Assembly (NCBI GenBank): GCA_001770655.1
Contig: MERQ01000037.1
Span: 1 to 45,656 of the forward strand
Direction of reading: 5' to 3'
Origin: Betaproteobacteria bacterium RIFCSPLOWO2_12_FULL_68_20
Lineage (GTDB): Bacteria > Pseudomonadota > Gammaproteobacteria > Burkholderiales > SG8-39
Length of the DNA stretch: 45,656 bases
The notes beneath the pieces were generated by a model. That model searched no databases and was not told the DNA's origin. It worked only from the letters and a program-made list of their open reading frames with translations. Of the stretch, positions 1 to 7,595 are shown one piece after another. Position numbers and translations under genes: made by a program. Every line of letters begins with the position of its first letter. Positions within the stretch are counted from its first letter, which is position 1.

Positions 1-140
1 GCGGCGGCCTTGCCGGTGGACAACTCGGTGAACACGGTCGCACTGATCGTGGCGGCGAGCGCGAGCGCGACGATGGTGCCGAGCGCGATTCCCAGCCGCA
101 CGACCAGCGATTCGACGAAAAAGCGACGATCGATTTTCAT
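1..140 (-). CDS. N-terminus of a NarX-type sensor histidine kinase (partial)
   Basis: The frame starts at ATG 140 (minus strand) and runs off the left edge, giving 46 residues. It reads as a basic start (MKIDRRFF), one hydrophobic helix at about residues 12-36, and then STGKAAA. A short cytoplasmic basic stretch, one transmembrane helix and a periplasmic segment that soon becomes an alanine-rich stretch is how NarX/NarQ nitrate and nitrite sensors begin. That assignment rests on the resemblance of this short piece only. The kinase core is outside the window, so another membrane-anchored sensor or chemoreceptor is possible. A nitrate sensor would fit the denitrification-linked genes that follow. 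Confidence 0.45.
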   Translation of the reverse strand, partial: MKIDRRFFVESLVVRLGIALGTIVALALAATISATVFTELSTGKAA

Positions 141-512
141 GACGCGAACTCCCGGGCGGCGTTGCCTGCCGCATGCGCTTGGACGTGCATTTTGCCATCT
201 TGCCCGTTCAACCCGGTTCAGGTCGCCGCGGATTGGACAAACGGACGCGACCCCGGGCTTGGGAGTAGCAGGGGAGGCGGGCGACGCAGGTTCACCACGG
301 CTGCGGCGAGCGTGAAGAGCAGCTCGACTTTCGCCAGTCCGCGCAGCTTCACTTTTTGTTGTACATGAATCGGGTGGAGTCCGGCTCGTCTCCGGCGTCG
401 AAGCTTGTCCCCGAGCGGAGGTGGCAAGTTTGATTTGAAAAGTGTCCACGAAAGCGGGTCAACTCCACTGTGGACTTGCAATCTCCGTTATTCGCGACCT
501 TAGAGAGCGATC
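141..512. other. Intergenic region, no gene recognised
   Basis: This 372-base stretch lies between the divergent sensor kinase and transporter genes. Open frames cross it, but none shows a recognisable protein, a ribosome binding site or GC-rich codon use. The right half (about 340-512) is visibly less GC-rich than the rest of the window, as is the transporter gene that follows. No FNR box or terminator hairpin was found. It probably holds the two divergent promoters. Confidence 0.5.
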
Positions 513-1088
513 ATGCCTGTTAGTACAAAACCCAAAGATATCCTGGTGCGGGATTCTTCATCTCTCCTCGACGGCGTGAAAGAGAGAGTAAAGAGTTTGT
601 CTCCGGCCTACTTTGGAATGGTCATGGCGACGGGCATTGTTTCCATTGCGGCCCACATGTTGGGACTATCGCTTATCGCTGTTGCATTGTTCTGGCTGAC
701 TATCGTTGCTTACTTGGTGTTATGGCTCCTGAACGTGCTACGAGCCATTTGGTTCGCCCGCGACTTCTTCAGTGACATGGTCAACCATCAGCGTGGCATG
801 GGTTTCTTTACGATCGTGGCCGGGTCCTGCGTTCTCGGTAGCCAGTTCGTGCTGATCGCCGAGAACTATCAGGTAGCGACCTACCTTTGGGTGCTGGCGC
901 TTGTACTCTGGATAGGTCTCACCTATACCATTTTCACGGCCTTTACCGTTAACGAGACTAAACCTTCTCTGGAGGCGGGTATCTACATAGCGCTGTTTGT
1001 CTGGCTGGCCGTCTTCACCGGACTCGTGCACGCGCTTGTAAATCCGCTGCTCGTTTTCCTGGTCAAGCGGCACCAAGCCAAGGCTTGA
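513..1088 (+). CDS. TDT/TehA-type anion transporter with a large internal deletion
   Basis: The protein has 191 residues; TDT (tellurite-resistance/dicarboxylate, SLAC1-fold) transporters usually have about 320-380. Residues 28-155 match the N-terminal half of the family: SPAYFGMVMATGIVSIAAH, RGMGFFTIVAG, CVLGSQFVL and a KPSLEAGI motif. Directly after KPSLEAGI the sequence becomes YIALFVWLAVFTGLVHALV, which resembles the last helix of the family. About 150 residues of central helices seem to be missing in frame. Base composition is far less GC-rich than in the neighbours, suggesting recent acquisition. The reading frame is intact, but a ten-helix transporter reduced in this way is unlikely to transport. 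Confidence 0.7.
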   Translation: MPVSTKPKDILVRDSSSLLDGVKERVKSLSPAYFGMVMATGIVSIAAHMLGLSLIAVALFWLTIVAYLVLWLLNVLRAIWFARDFFSDMVNHQRGMGFFTIVAGSCVLGSQFVLIAENYQVATYLWVLALVLWIGLTYTIFTAFTVNETKPSLEAGIYIALFVWLAVFTGLVHALVNPLLVFLVKRHQAKA

Positions 1089-1201
1089 GTTTGAGCGCCG
1101 GCGAAGTAGGGATGCTCGGAGTTGCAGTGGGCCAATAGCGCATTGGAAGATGACTCTTGGAGTTGCCCCGTCCGAGCACGGGCGGGCCGCTTGGATGTGC
1201 A

Positions 1202-2485
1202 TCAAGGGCGGTCGGATGAGGCCGCCCGGCTGGCGGCGCGCAGGGCGAGCGGGTAGCGCGCGAGCTGCCAGGCGAGCGCCGCGGCCGAGCAGGCCAGGGC
1301 TACGGCCGCCGCGCGGGCCAGGATCTCGGGCCACAGCGGCGCGAGGGCAAGAAGCAATGTGCCCGCGGCGTGGAGCCAGGCGTGCCGCACGCCGGAGAGC
1401 ACCCGCGGTGCCGGCGCGCCGCCGGCGCGCGGTGCCGAGCGCGATTGATGGAGCCAGGTCAGGAACGGCACGATCCGGTACAGCATCCCGGTGGTCACCG
1501 ACATGCCGAAGCCGACGAAGATGAGCGCACCCAGCGCGGACGGATAGGCATGCGAAGCGGCGATGTCCGGGGCGGCGCGCGCGCCGATCCACAGCAGCGA
1601 AGCGGCAAAAAGGCTCGCCATGCCGACCTGCAGGAACGCGATAGTGGCGTCGGTTGCGCGCCGCTTGCGCTTCGCGAGCAGCACCAGCGTGGCCGCTGCG
1701 AACAGCGCCGCGCCCGCCCCGGCGAGCGACTCGAGCGTCCCGCGCGTCCAGGCGGGGGCGCCGCCGAGCTCGAGCGCGGTCCAGACGCCGAGCGCGGCGA
1801 ACATCGCCGGCGCGAAGCCGCGCTCGATGGCGCGCGGGTAGGGCGGCGTTACCTGGAACATCGGCACCACGCGCAGCGCCACCGCGGACACCAGGCCGAG
1901 CACCCAGCCCGCCGCGCCCCAGACGGCGTGGGCGTCGGTGAGGGTCGCGAGCGGGAAAGCCGCGCCTGCCCCTAGCGCGACGGCGAGCGTCACCCCCAGC
2001 GCGACCGTGACCGCAAAGCTGACGAGCGCATGGCCGATGGCGACGAGGCTCGAATCTCGCGAGCGCGCGCGCGCGAGGCGCCAGGCGCATGCGGCGATGA
2101 ACGCGGCGAGCGCCGCGCCGAGCACCAGCGCGCCGCCGCGGATCCAGCCCGCCGAGCCGAGCAGAAAGCCCACGGCGAGCGCGGGCGTGCCGAGCGTGAG
2201 AGCGGCATGCACCAGCGCGGCGAGCGCATCGCCCCCCGGCAGGCGCCGGCCGGTGAACACCGAGACGAACTGGAGCATCGCCCCCGCCATCACCATGGCG
2301 AGGAACCCGAGCGCGACGAGGTGCGTGAGCGCGAGCGCCGCGGGCGTCCAGCGCGACGCGAGCGCCGCGGGCCCGCTCCAGGCGAGCAGCGCCGCTGCCG
2401 CGACCGCGAACGCCGGCGCGGTGAGAAAGAAGCGCATCGGCGCGGCGTAGGCGGGCGCCGCGTCGAACGACGGAACCAGGTTCAC
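1202..2485 (-). CDS. Polytopic membrane protein, NnrS-like
   Basis: The predicted protein has 427 residues and about 12 hydrophobic segments, so it is an integral inner-membrane protein. The GTG start at 2485 overlaps the stop of the hemerythrin gene as GTGA, which implies translational coupling; an in-frame ATG 16 codons later (MRFFL) is an alternative. Conserved-looking pieces are LTHLVALGFLAMVMAGAMLQ, TDAHAVWGAAGW and VVPMFQVTPPYP, with histidines in predicted helices that could bind heme. This layout recalls NnrS and related heme-copper membrane proteins found beside denitrification genes. The link to nitric oxide is inferred from the coupled hemerythrin-DUF2249 gene and the upstream FNR-type box. 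The precise family is unsure. Confidence 0.6.
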   Translation of the reverse strand: MNLVPSFDAAPAYAAPMRFFLTAPAFAVAAAALLAWSGPAALASRWTPAALALTHLVALGFLAMVMAGAMLQFVSVFTGRRLPGGDALAALVHAALTLGTPALAVGFLLGSAGWIRGGALVLGAALAAFIAACAWRLARARSRDSSLVAIGHALVSFAVTVALGVTLAVALGAGAAFPLATLTDAHAVWGAAGWVLGLVSAVALRVVPMFQVTPPYPRAIERGFAPAMFAALGVWTALELGGAPAWTRGTLESLAGAGAALFAAATLVLLAKRKRRATDATIAFLQVGMASLFAASLLWIGARAAPDIAASHAYPSALGALIFVGFGMSVTTGMLYRIVPFLTWLHQSRSAPRAGGAPAPRVLSGVRHAWLHAAGTLLLALAPLWPEILARAAAVALACSAAALAWQLARYPLALRAASRAASSDRP

Positions 2486-3153
2486 GCCCGCGCCCGGTCG
2501 ATCAGGATCTCGAAGCTGCCGTCGCGGAGGTTCGTGGTCTGGTAACGGTATCCCTGCTCGTGCAGAAGCTCGTACAGGGGATAGGGCTCGCGGTGGATGC
2601 GCACCCGCAGCGGCGCTCCGGGGTCGCGCCCGAGCGCATCGAGGATGCGCTGCATCGGCTCGGGGGGCTCGAGCCAGCGCACGTCGAGCGCGCCCTGGCG
2701 ATCGCCGCCGCGCGCCTTGACGAGCGCCGCCGCGCTCGCGGCGAGCGCGCCGAGCTCCGCACCGAGCATCTGCTCGCAGGCCGAGTAGAGCACCATCTCT
2801 TCCTTGACGTTGTGCTGCTGCAGCAGCGAGAAGAGCGTATCGAGCTCGGCGAGGCAGCCCTCGGGATCCTGCTCCGGCGCCGCCGCGGTGAGCAGCGCGA
2901 GCGTGTCCCTCATCTGCGCGTGTTCCTCGCGCATCACGTCGGTCGGCCCGCCGCTCATGCCGCTCGCGTGCTCCAGGGCGGGGAACAGCTCGTCGTCCTC
3001 GAAGGCCATATGCCGGCCGAGCGCGTCGGCGAGCACGCGCAGGCGCTCGCGGTAAAGGTTCCAATCACCCTTGCGCGCTGCCTGCTCGGCTTCGGCGCAC
3101 AGCCCGTCGCAGTAGCGGTGGTCCCCGGTTAGCGCTTCGCTGAGGGTCGCCAT
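2482..3153 (-). CDS. Hemerythrin-like domain plus DUF2249 protein
   Basis: The protein has 223 residues from ATG 3153. The N-terminal part (about 1-140) is an HHE/hemerythrin four-helix domain with metal-binding candidates in TGDHRYCD, HMAFEDDELFPALE, REEHAQMRDTL and LQQHNVKEEM. The C-terminal part (about 150-223) is a DUF2249 domain (LDVRWLEPPEPMQRIL to GSFEILIDR). Such fusions occur near NO-reductase and denitrification genes and are thought to sense or bind O2 or NO at a diiron site; that is family knowledge. An FNR/DNR-type box is centred 40 bp upstream, with a -10-like GACAAT at 3160-3165. The transcript start this predicts falls on the start codon itself. Confidence 0.85.
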   Translation of the reverse strand: MATLSEALTGDHRYCDGLCAEAEQAARKGDWNLYRERLRVLADALGRHMAFEDDELFPALEHASGMSGGPTDVMREEHAQMRDTLALLTAAAPEQDPEGCLAELDTLFSLLQQHNVKEEMVLYSACEQMLGAELGALAASAAALVKARGGDRQGALDVRWLEPPEPMQRILDALGRDPGAPLRVRIHREPYPLYELLHEQGYRYQTTNLRDGSFEILIDRARA

Positions 3154-3159
3154 GCGCCG

Positions 3160-3200
3160 ATTGTCGGCGCGAGCCGGCGCGCGGCCTTGATATGCCTCAA
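3160..3200 (-). promoter_or_regulatory. FNR/DNR-type box and -10 element for the hemerythrin operon
   Basis: TTGATatgcCTCAA at 3187-3200 matches the FNR consensus TTGAT-N4-ATCAA at 9 of 10 positions. On the minus strand a -10-like GACAAT (3160-3165) is centred 31 bp away, the distance expected for a class II FNR promoter (box at -41.5). The predicted start is at about 3153, the A of the hemerythrin ATG. The box lies just past the end of the small membrane protein gene. Confidence 0.6.
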
Positions 3201-3439
3201 GTTGCGAGCGCGGCGGCGAGATTGTGCGCAACCTCGGCCGCGACAGGGGCATCGAGCACCAGCACCGCGAGCCCCGCCGCCAGGGCGAGCAACGCGGCCG
3301 CAGCGAGCCCGAGACCCATGCGGCGCATGCCGGAGTCGAGCATGCGCAGCCCGGTCACGATCGCCGTTGCCGCGGCGGCGATGCCGAGCGCTGCCGCCGC
3401 GAGCCGCGCAAACCAGGGCGAATCAGGCGCGCCGCTCAT
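3197..3439 (-). CDS. Small membrane protein of unknown function
   Basis: The predicted protein has 80 residues with two hydrophobic helices (about 9-31 and 41-63) separated by a short basic turn containing GMRRMG. The ATG at 3439 lies 17 bp inside the end of the heme A synthase gene, which suggests translational coupling. I do not recognise the family. Its place between ctaA and the hemerythrin gene suggests a respiratory or assembly role. Its 3' end touches the FNR-type box at 3187-3200. Confidence 0.5.
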   Translation of the reverse strand: MSGAPDSPWFARLAAAALGIAAAATAIVTGLRMLDSGMRRMGLGLAAAALLALAAGLAVLVLDAPVAAEVAHNLAAALAT

Positions 3440-4400
3440 ACGCCGTCCACAGCGCCGCGGCGAGCAGCAGCACCGCGCCCGCCTGGTGGGCGGCCGCGAG
3501 CGGGATCGGCACCGCCAGCAGCAGCGTCGAGACGCCGAGCGTCGCCTGAGCGACGAACATGGCGAGCATTGCCGTCGCGGCAGTTCCGCGCCACCGCCAC
3601 CAGGCGAGCGGCACCAGGATCGCGAGCAGCCAGAACAACGCGCGGTGCACGAACTGCACCGTCGCGATGTTGTAGAAGAAGTTTCTCCACCACGGCTCGA
3701 GCATCAGGATCTCGGACGGAACGAGCTGCCCGTCCATGAGCGGGAACGTGTTGTAGGCGAGGCCGGCGCGCAGCCCCGCGACCATGCCGCCGCTCAGCGC
3801 CGTGGCGAACACCAGAGCGGCGAGCGCGAACGCGCGCCGGTCGACTTTCGCGCGGCGCGCCGCAAGCAGATCGAGCGCGATCCACAGCTCGGCGGCCAGA
3901 ATCGCCAGCGCGAGCCCGAGGTGGGCGGTGAGCCGGAAATGGCTCACGCGCGGATCGTCCACCAGGCCCGAGCGCACCATATACCAGCCGAGCGCGCCCT
4001 GCAGCGCGCCGAGCGCGAAGATGCCCGCGAGCGACCAGGCGAGCCGCGCATCGAGCCAGCGCCTGGCGAGGAACCACAGGAAGGGCGCGAGGAAGGCGAG
4101 ACCGATCAGCCTTCCGAGCAGGCGGTGCACGTACTCCCACCAGAAGATGCGCTTGAAGCCGGCGAGATCCATGTCGAAGTTGACGAGCCTGAACTCGGGC
4201 GTCTCGCGGTACTTGGCGAACAGCGACTCCCAATCCCCTTGCGCGAGCGGGGGAATGGCTCCCACGAGCGGCTGCCACTCGACGATCGAGAGACCCGAAT
4301 GCGTCAGGCGCGTGACCCCGCCGACCACGACGATCGAAAAGGCTAGTGCGGCGCACAACAGCAGCCACGCCGCGATCGCGCGCCGCCGAACTTGATCCAT
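3423..4400 (-). CDS. ctaA: Heme A synthase (COX15/CtaA family)
   Basis: This membrane enzyme oxidises the C8 methyl of heme O to make heme A for aa3-type oxidases. From ATG 4400 it has 325 residues and eight predicted helices. Heme-ligand candidates are in EYVHRLLGRLIG (His92), HFRLTAHLGLA, VQFVHRALFW and AAAHQAG. NTFPLMDGQLVPSEIL is the typical loop of the COX15-like subgroup. Start codons further upstream are in frame (for example the one encoding MHATAQLD), but MDQVRRR followed at once by the first helix is the more usual beginning. A perfect FNR-type palindrome covers this start, so anaerobic repression is plausible for an enzyme needed only for oxygen respiration. Confidence 0.9.
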   Translation of the reverse strand: MDQVRRRAIAAWLLLCAALAFSIVVVGGVTRLTHSGLSIVEWQPLVGAIPPLAQGDWESLFAKYRETPEFRLVNFDMDLAGFKRIFWWEYVHRLLGRLIGLAFLAPFLWFLARRWLDARLAWSLAGIFALGALQGALGWYMVRSGLVDDPRVSHFRLTAHLGLALAILAAELWIALDLLAARRAKVDRRAFALAALVFATALSGGMVAGLRAGLAYNTFPLMDGQLVPSEILMLEPWWRNFFYNIATVQFVHRALFWLLAILVPLAWWRWRGTAATAMLAMFVAQATLGVSTLLLAVPIPLAAAHQAGAVLLLAAALWTAYERRA

Positions 4401-4405
4401 ATCAA
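4392..4405. promoter_or_regulatory. Perfect FNR-type palindrome over the ctaA start
   Basis: TTGATccatATCAA matches the FNR/ANR consensus at 10 of 10 positions, within the 16-bp palindrome CTTGATCCATATCAAG. It overlaps the proposed ctaA initiation codon (4398-4400). No -10-like hexamer lies 31 bp away on either side, so repression of ctaA by blocking fits better than activation. If ctaA starts further upstream the site would be inside the coding region. Confidence 0.6.
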
Positions 4406-4603
4406 GTTGCGCTGTGGCGTGCATGCTGCTGTTCCTCGGCATCGTGATGCCTACCGTGCTGTACATCCCGCCACCGAACGCGTGTGGTGAAAGCAACCGC
4501 TGGACCGCGTCGAGCTGACGTGGATCGTGCCTACAGGACCACGCCCGAAGCCTACACGAAGCCTACATGAAGAAGGCTCAGGTGCCGGCTCGCCGCGCCG
4601 GGC

Positions 4604-4877
4604 ATGGCCTGGGCCGGGTACTGGCTGATGATCCTCGGCGCGCTGATGAACAACTTCGCCGGGGAGCGCACCCGACCTTTTACCTGGGGCTGATCCTGTT
4701 CATCGCCTCGGGCGCGATCATCCTGATCCCGACCTTCCTGTGGTCGATCGGGCTGGTGGAGCACATCGACTCGCTCACACCACGATCATCGTCGAGTTTG
4801 CGGTGGGGGTGTTCCTCACCCTCGCGACGATCGCGGTGCTGGTGCGCGAGTGGCGCCGCAGCCGGCGCGTCACCTAG
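4604..4877 (+). pseudogene. Frameshifted remnant of a small membrane protein
   Basis: Three consecutive hydrophobic segments are read only by changing frame twice. MAWAGYWLMILGALMNNFAG starts at 4604. PTFYLGLILFIASGAIILIP and TFLWSIGLVEHIDS follow in a second frame from about 4674. TTIIVEFAVGVFLTLATIAV runs in a third frame from about 4780 and ends REWRRSRRVT then TAG at 4875. Joined together they give a plausible protein of about 90 residues with three helices. The frame changes could be true decay or sequencing error. The family is not recognised. Confidence 0.55.
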
Positions 4878-4920
4878 GTCGCAGGCGGGCATCCGGGTCC
4901 GGCCAGGCGCGTGGCGGCGC

Positions 4921-5352
4921 TCATTCGCTTCTGGCCGGACCGGCGGTATCGCAGACGGCGACCCAGGTGCCGGCGATTTCCTCCGCGTCGCTGACGAGGG
5001 TCGCGCCGTCCTCGAGAAGCTCCTGGACGCGGGCGTACACCGCTTCGTGCGTCGGCCCCGTCACCATGAGCTTGAAGCCGGCCTGCTCGACCTTGCAAAG
5101 GCTCGCCTCCGGCCGGCGCTCGCGCTGCGCCGCCTGGATCTCGCGCAGGTCCAGCGTGGATGTGCGGTCGGCTTCGTGGGTCTTGGGCGGCTGCGTGCAG
5201 GCCGCGACCCAGGTTTTCCCAACCCGCGTAAGCGGCGTGAGGATATTGGCGCCGCGCGCGAGCAGGTCTTCGAGCACTGCGTCCACGTCCTCGCGCGTCT
5301 CGCCGCTGAGCAGGATGTCGCCGCCCGCGTCCAGACGCTTCACCTCCGCCAT
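4921..5352 (-). CDS. Unknown protein with an internally duplicated 45-residue module
   Basis: The protein has 143 residues from ATG 5352 (MAEVKRLDAGG); an in-frame ATG at 5415 would add 21 residues. Two similar modules are visible. The first, about residues 13-56, runs from ILLSGETREDVDAVLEDLL to GKTWVAACTQP; the second, about 94-139, runs from LMVTGPTHEAVYARVQELL to AGTWVAVCDTAG. Each has a strand-helix-strand pattern ending in TWVA-x-C, and together they may form a pseudo-dimeric alpha/beta fold. I do not recognise the family. It stands alone between two gene remnants. Confidence 0.6.
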   Translation of the reverse strand: MAEVKRLDAGGDILLSGETREDVDAVLEDLLARGANILTPLTRVGKTWVAACTQPPKTHEADRTSTLDLREIQAAQRERRPEASLCKVEQAGFKLMVTGPTHEAVYARVQELLEDGATLVSDAEEIAGTWVAVCDTAGPARSE

Positions 5353-5454
5353 CCCCGTTTTTACCACTGCGCGAGGCCAGGCTCCGCTCGGGGCGTCAAT
5401 GGCCGGTTGACGCATATCGATTCGACGCGGGTATCCGCGTCCTAGCATGCGTCG

Positions 5455-5703
5455 GTGCTTCGGCGCATACACCTGATCGGCCAGTGGTTTTTCATGCGCG
5501 TCGAGGCGCTGTTCAACCTCGCCTTCGGCGAGCGCCTCAACCCGCTCTACTACCTCGGCGCGATCTCGTACCTGCTCACCTGGATCGCGGTCGGCAGCGG
5601 GATCTATCTGTACGTCTTTTTCAGCACCGGCGACCTTCTGGCTGATCAGCCTCCTGTCGCGCGGAAATTGACGCGGATCAACAGTGCGGCCGCCGGAGGT
5701 TGA
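5455..5703 (+). pseudogene. N-terminal stub of a cytochrome b-like membrane protein
   Basis: The frame opens with GTG 5455 and encodes 82 residues. About residues 5-62 (HLIGQWFFMRVEALFNLAFG to GIYLYVFFSTG, with the motif NPLYYLGAISYLLTWI) resemble the beginning of a cytochrome b/b6-type subunit: amphipathic start then first helix. After FFSTG the likeness stops, and the last 20 residues (ADQPPVARKLTRINSAAAGG) look like read-through into unrelated DNA. The helices that would carry the heme-binding histidines are absent. It is probably what remains after a deletion. The family call rests on one helix and its flanks. Confidence 0.45.
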
Positions 5704-5726
5704 AGCGCGCCGCGGGCGGTGCCTCA

Positions 5727-5744
5727 ATGGGAGAATTTTCCCAT
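5727..5744. repeat. 18-bp near-perfect inverted repeat, possible operator
   Basis: ATGGGAGAATTTTCCCAT is symmetric at 16 of 18 positions and lies 22 bp before the TTG start of the B12-binding radical SAM gene. There is no T-run, so it looks more like a protein binding site than a terminator. No regulator for it is encoded in the window. Confidence 0.4.
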
Positions 5745-5766
5745 GCCTGTAACCTGAAGTAGCGCC

Positions 5767-7527
5767 TTGACGCGAGTCCTGCTGGTCAACCCGAGGTTCC
5801 CCGAGAGCTTCTGGAGCTTCCGCTGGGCGCTCGAGAAGGCGCTCGAGGGCAAGCGCGAGCTCAACCCTCCGCTCGGCCTCGCCACCCTCGCCGCGCTGTG
5901 CCCTCCAGACTGGGAAGTGCGCATCGTCGACGAGAACGTCGAGCCGCTGCCGCTCAAGCCCGAGGCGGACATCGTCGGCGTGTGCGGCATGGGCGTGCAG
6001 GCCGCGCGCCAGAAGCAGCTGCTGCGCTACTACCGCGGCGCGGGCTATCACGCGGTCGCGGGCGGGAGCTACGCCTCGCTCTGCCCGGAGGAGTACGCGG
6101 GCATCGCCGACAGCGTCGTCGCCGGCGAGTCGGAATACATCTGGCCGCGCTTCTGCGAAGATTACGCGCGCGGGACCCCGCAGGCGCTCTACCGCGAGAC
6201 CGGCAACGTGGATCTCGCCGACTCGCCGGTGCCGCGCTTCGACCTCCTCAGGCTCGAGCGCTACGCCACGGCGACCGTGCAGCTATCGCGCGGCTGCCCG
6301 TTCCGCTGCGAGTTCTGCGACATCATCGTGATGTTCGGCAGGCGGCCGCGCTACAAGTCGGCCGCGCAGATCGGGCGCGAGCTCGACGCGCTGCGCGCCC
6401 TCGGCGCGCGCAAGGTGTTCTTCGTCGACGACAACTTCATCGGCAACAAGGCGCGCGCGAAGGAAGTGCTGCGCTCTCTCGCGGACTACCAGGAGCGGCA
6501 CGGCCGCAGGATGCGCTTCGGCACCGAGGCCTCGCTCAACCTCGCCGCCGACGACGAGCTGATGCGCCTGATGCGCGGGGCCGGCTTCGAGTGGGTGTTC
6601 CTCGGGCTGGAGACGCCCGACGCGCAAACGCTGCGCGAGGCCGGGAAGACCCAGAACTGCGCGCAGGACCTGCTCGCGGCGGTGCGCAGGATCTACGCGC
6701 ACGGCATCGACGTGCTCGGCGGCTTCATCGTCGGCTTCGACCGCGATACGCCCGAGACCTTCGGCGTCCAGGAGCGCTTCATCCGCGAGGCCGGGATCAT
6801 GGTGGCGATGGTGGGGCTGCTCACCGCGCTGCCGAAGACGCCGCTCTACGCGCGCCTGGCGCGCGAAGGGCGCATCGTCGAGGGCGCGGCGCACGGCGAC
6901 AACACCAAGCTCGCCACCAACATCGTGCCCAAGTCGATGAGCGCGGCGCAGATGGCGGACGGCTACCGCGCGCTGTACGCGCGCCTGCTCTGCGATTCGG
7001 TGATCGCCGAGCGCATCCGCAACAAGCTGCGGCATTTCGGGCAGCAAGCGGCGCTGCATCGCGAGCGGCCGCTCGAGGCGGCGCGCATCGTCTGGAACCT
7101 GCTGCGCCGCGGCGTGGCGCGCGGCGGCCTCGCGCGCGCCTGGCACTTCGCGAGGAGTCTCCCGCTCGCCCGGCCGCGGCTGCTGCCGCTCGCGATGAAC
7201 GACTGGATCGCGGCGCTCGCGATGCGCGACTACGCCGACCGGCATCTCCTCGCCGCCGCTGCGAAAGAGGGTGCGCGCGAGTGGGTGCTGCGGATCAGCG
7301 GACGACTCGACCGCGCCGCGGTGCGAAGGCTCGTGCGCGAGGCGAGGACGCTGCTTGCCGACACGCAAGCGCGGCTGGTACTGGCTGCTGGCGAGCTGCG
7401 CGAGGCGGAGAAAGCGGAGCTCGAGCGCCTGTCTCGCGCGCTTGCGCGCTACGGCGACCGAGTGGCGATCGTACTCGGGGCGGGAATCAACGAGCTGCTG
7501 CGCCTCGAAGCGGCGCGCGCCTCGTAG
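5767..7527 (+). CDS. B12-binding domain radical SAM protein
   Basis: The protein has 586 residues from TTG 5767. Residues about 1-140 form a cobalamin-binding Rossmann-type domain with the opening RVLLVNPRFPESFWSFRWAL seen in DUF4070-containing radical SAM proteins. Residues about 165-390 are the radical SAM barrel, with the cluster motif C177-x3-C181-x2-C184 (RGCPFRCEFCD) and the glycine-rich GGFIVGFDRDT. Family members such as hopanoid methylases transfer methyl groups or rearrange carbon skeletons. The substrate here cannot be told. The last ~90 residues (from about 497) look like an added STAS-like module. The next gene follows after 68 bp, but a box in the gap suggests separate transcription. 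Confidence 0.85.
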   Translation: MTRVLLVNPRFPESFWSFRWALEKALEGKRELNPPLGLATLAALCPPDWEVRIVDENVEPLPLKPEADIVGVCGMGVQAARQKQLLRYYRGAGYHAVAGGSYASLCPEEYAGIADSVVAGESEYIWPRFCEDYARGTPQALYRETGNVDLADSPVPRFDLLRLERYATATVQLSRGCPFRCEFCDIIVMFGRRPRYKSAAQIGRELDALRALGARKVFFVDDNFIGNKARAKEVLRSLADYQERHGRRMRFGTEASLNLAADDELMRLMRGAGFEWVFLGLETPDAQTLREAGKTQNCAQDLLAAVRRIYAHGIDVLGGFIVGFDRDTPETFGVQERFIREAGIMVAMVGLLTALPKTPLYARLAREGRIVEGAAHGDNTKLATNIVPKSMSAAQMADGYRALYARLLCDSVIAERIRNKLRHFGQQAALHRERPLEAARIVWNLLRRGVARGGLARAWHFARSLPLARPRLLPLAMNDWIAALAMRDYADRHLLAAAAKEGAREWVLRISGRLDRAAVRRLVREARTLLADTQARLVLAAGELREAEKAELERLSRALARYGDRVAIVLGAGINELLRLEAARAS

Positions 7528-7546
7528 CCACACCGCCCGGCGCATC

Positions 7547-7560
7547 TTGATCTGAGTTAA
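7547..7560. promoter_or_regulatory. Degenerate FNR-type box before the aromatic ligase gene
   Basis: TTGATctgaGTTAA matches TTGAT-N4-ATCAA at 8 of 10 positions and lies in the 68-bp gap before the aromatic acyl-CoA ligase. The same TTAAC half-site variant occurs in the sites at 31400 and 32359. A weak -10-like GAAAGT (7583-7588) sits about 32 bp downstream. Confidence 0.35.
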
Positions 7561-7561
7561 G

Positions 7562-7582
7562 GGCCGGCCGGCGCTGCCGGCC
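7562..7582. repeat. GC-rich hairpin GGCCGGC/GCCGGCC
   Basis: Seven perfectly paired bases flank a seven-base loop. The hairpin lies after the radical SAM gene and just before the ligase start at 7596. There is no U-tract, so intrinsic termination is uncertain; it may protect the upstream mRNA end. Confidence 0.4.
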
Positions 7583-7595
7583 GAAAGTAGAGCCG

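Noticed and set aside
430-450. AAGTTTGATTTGAAAAG as an FNR box before the TDT gene
   Set aside because: Only one half-site (TTGAT) fits; the other half does not match.
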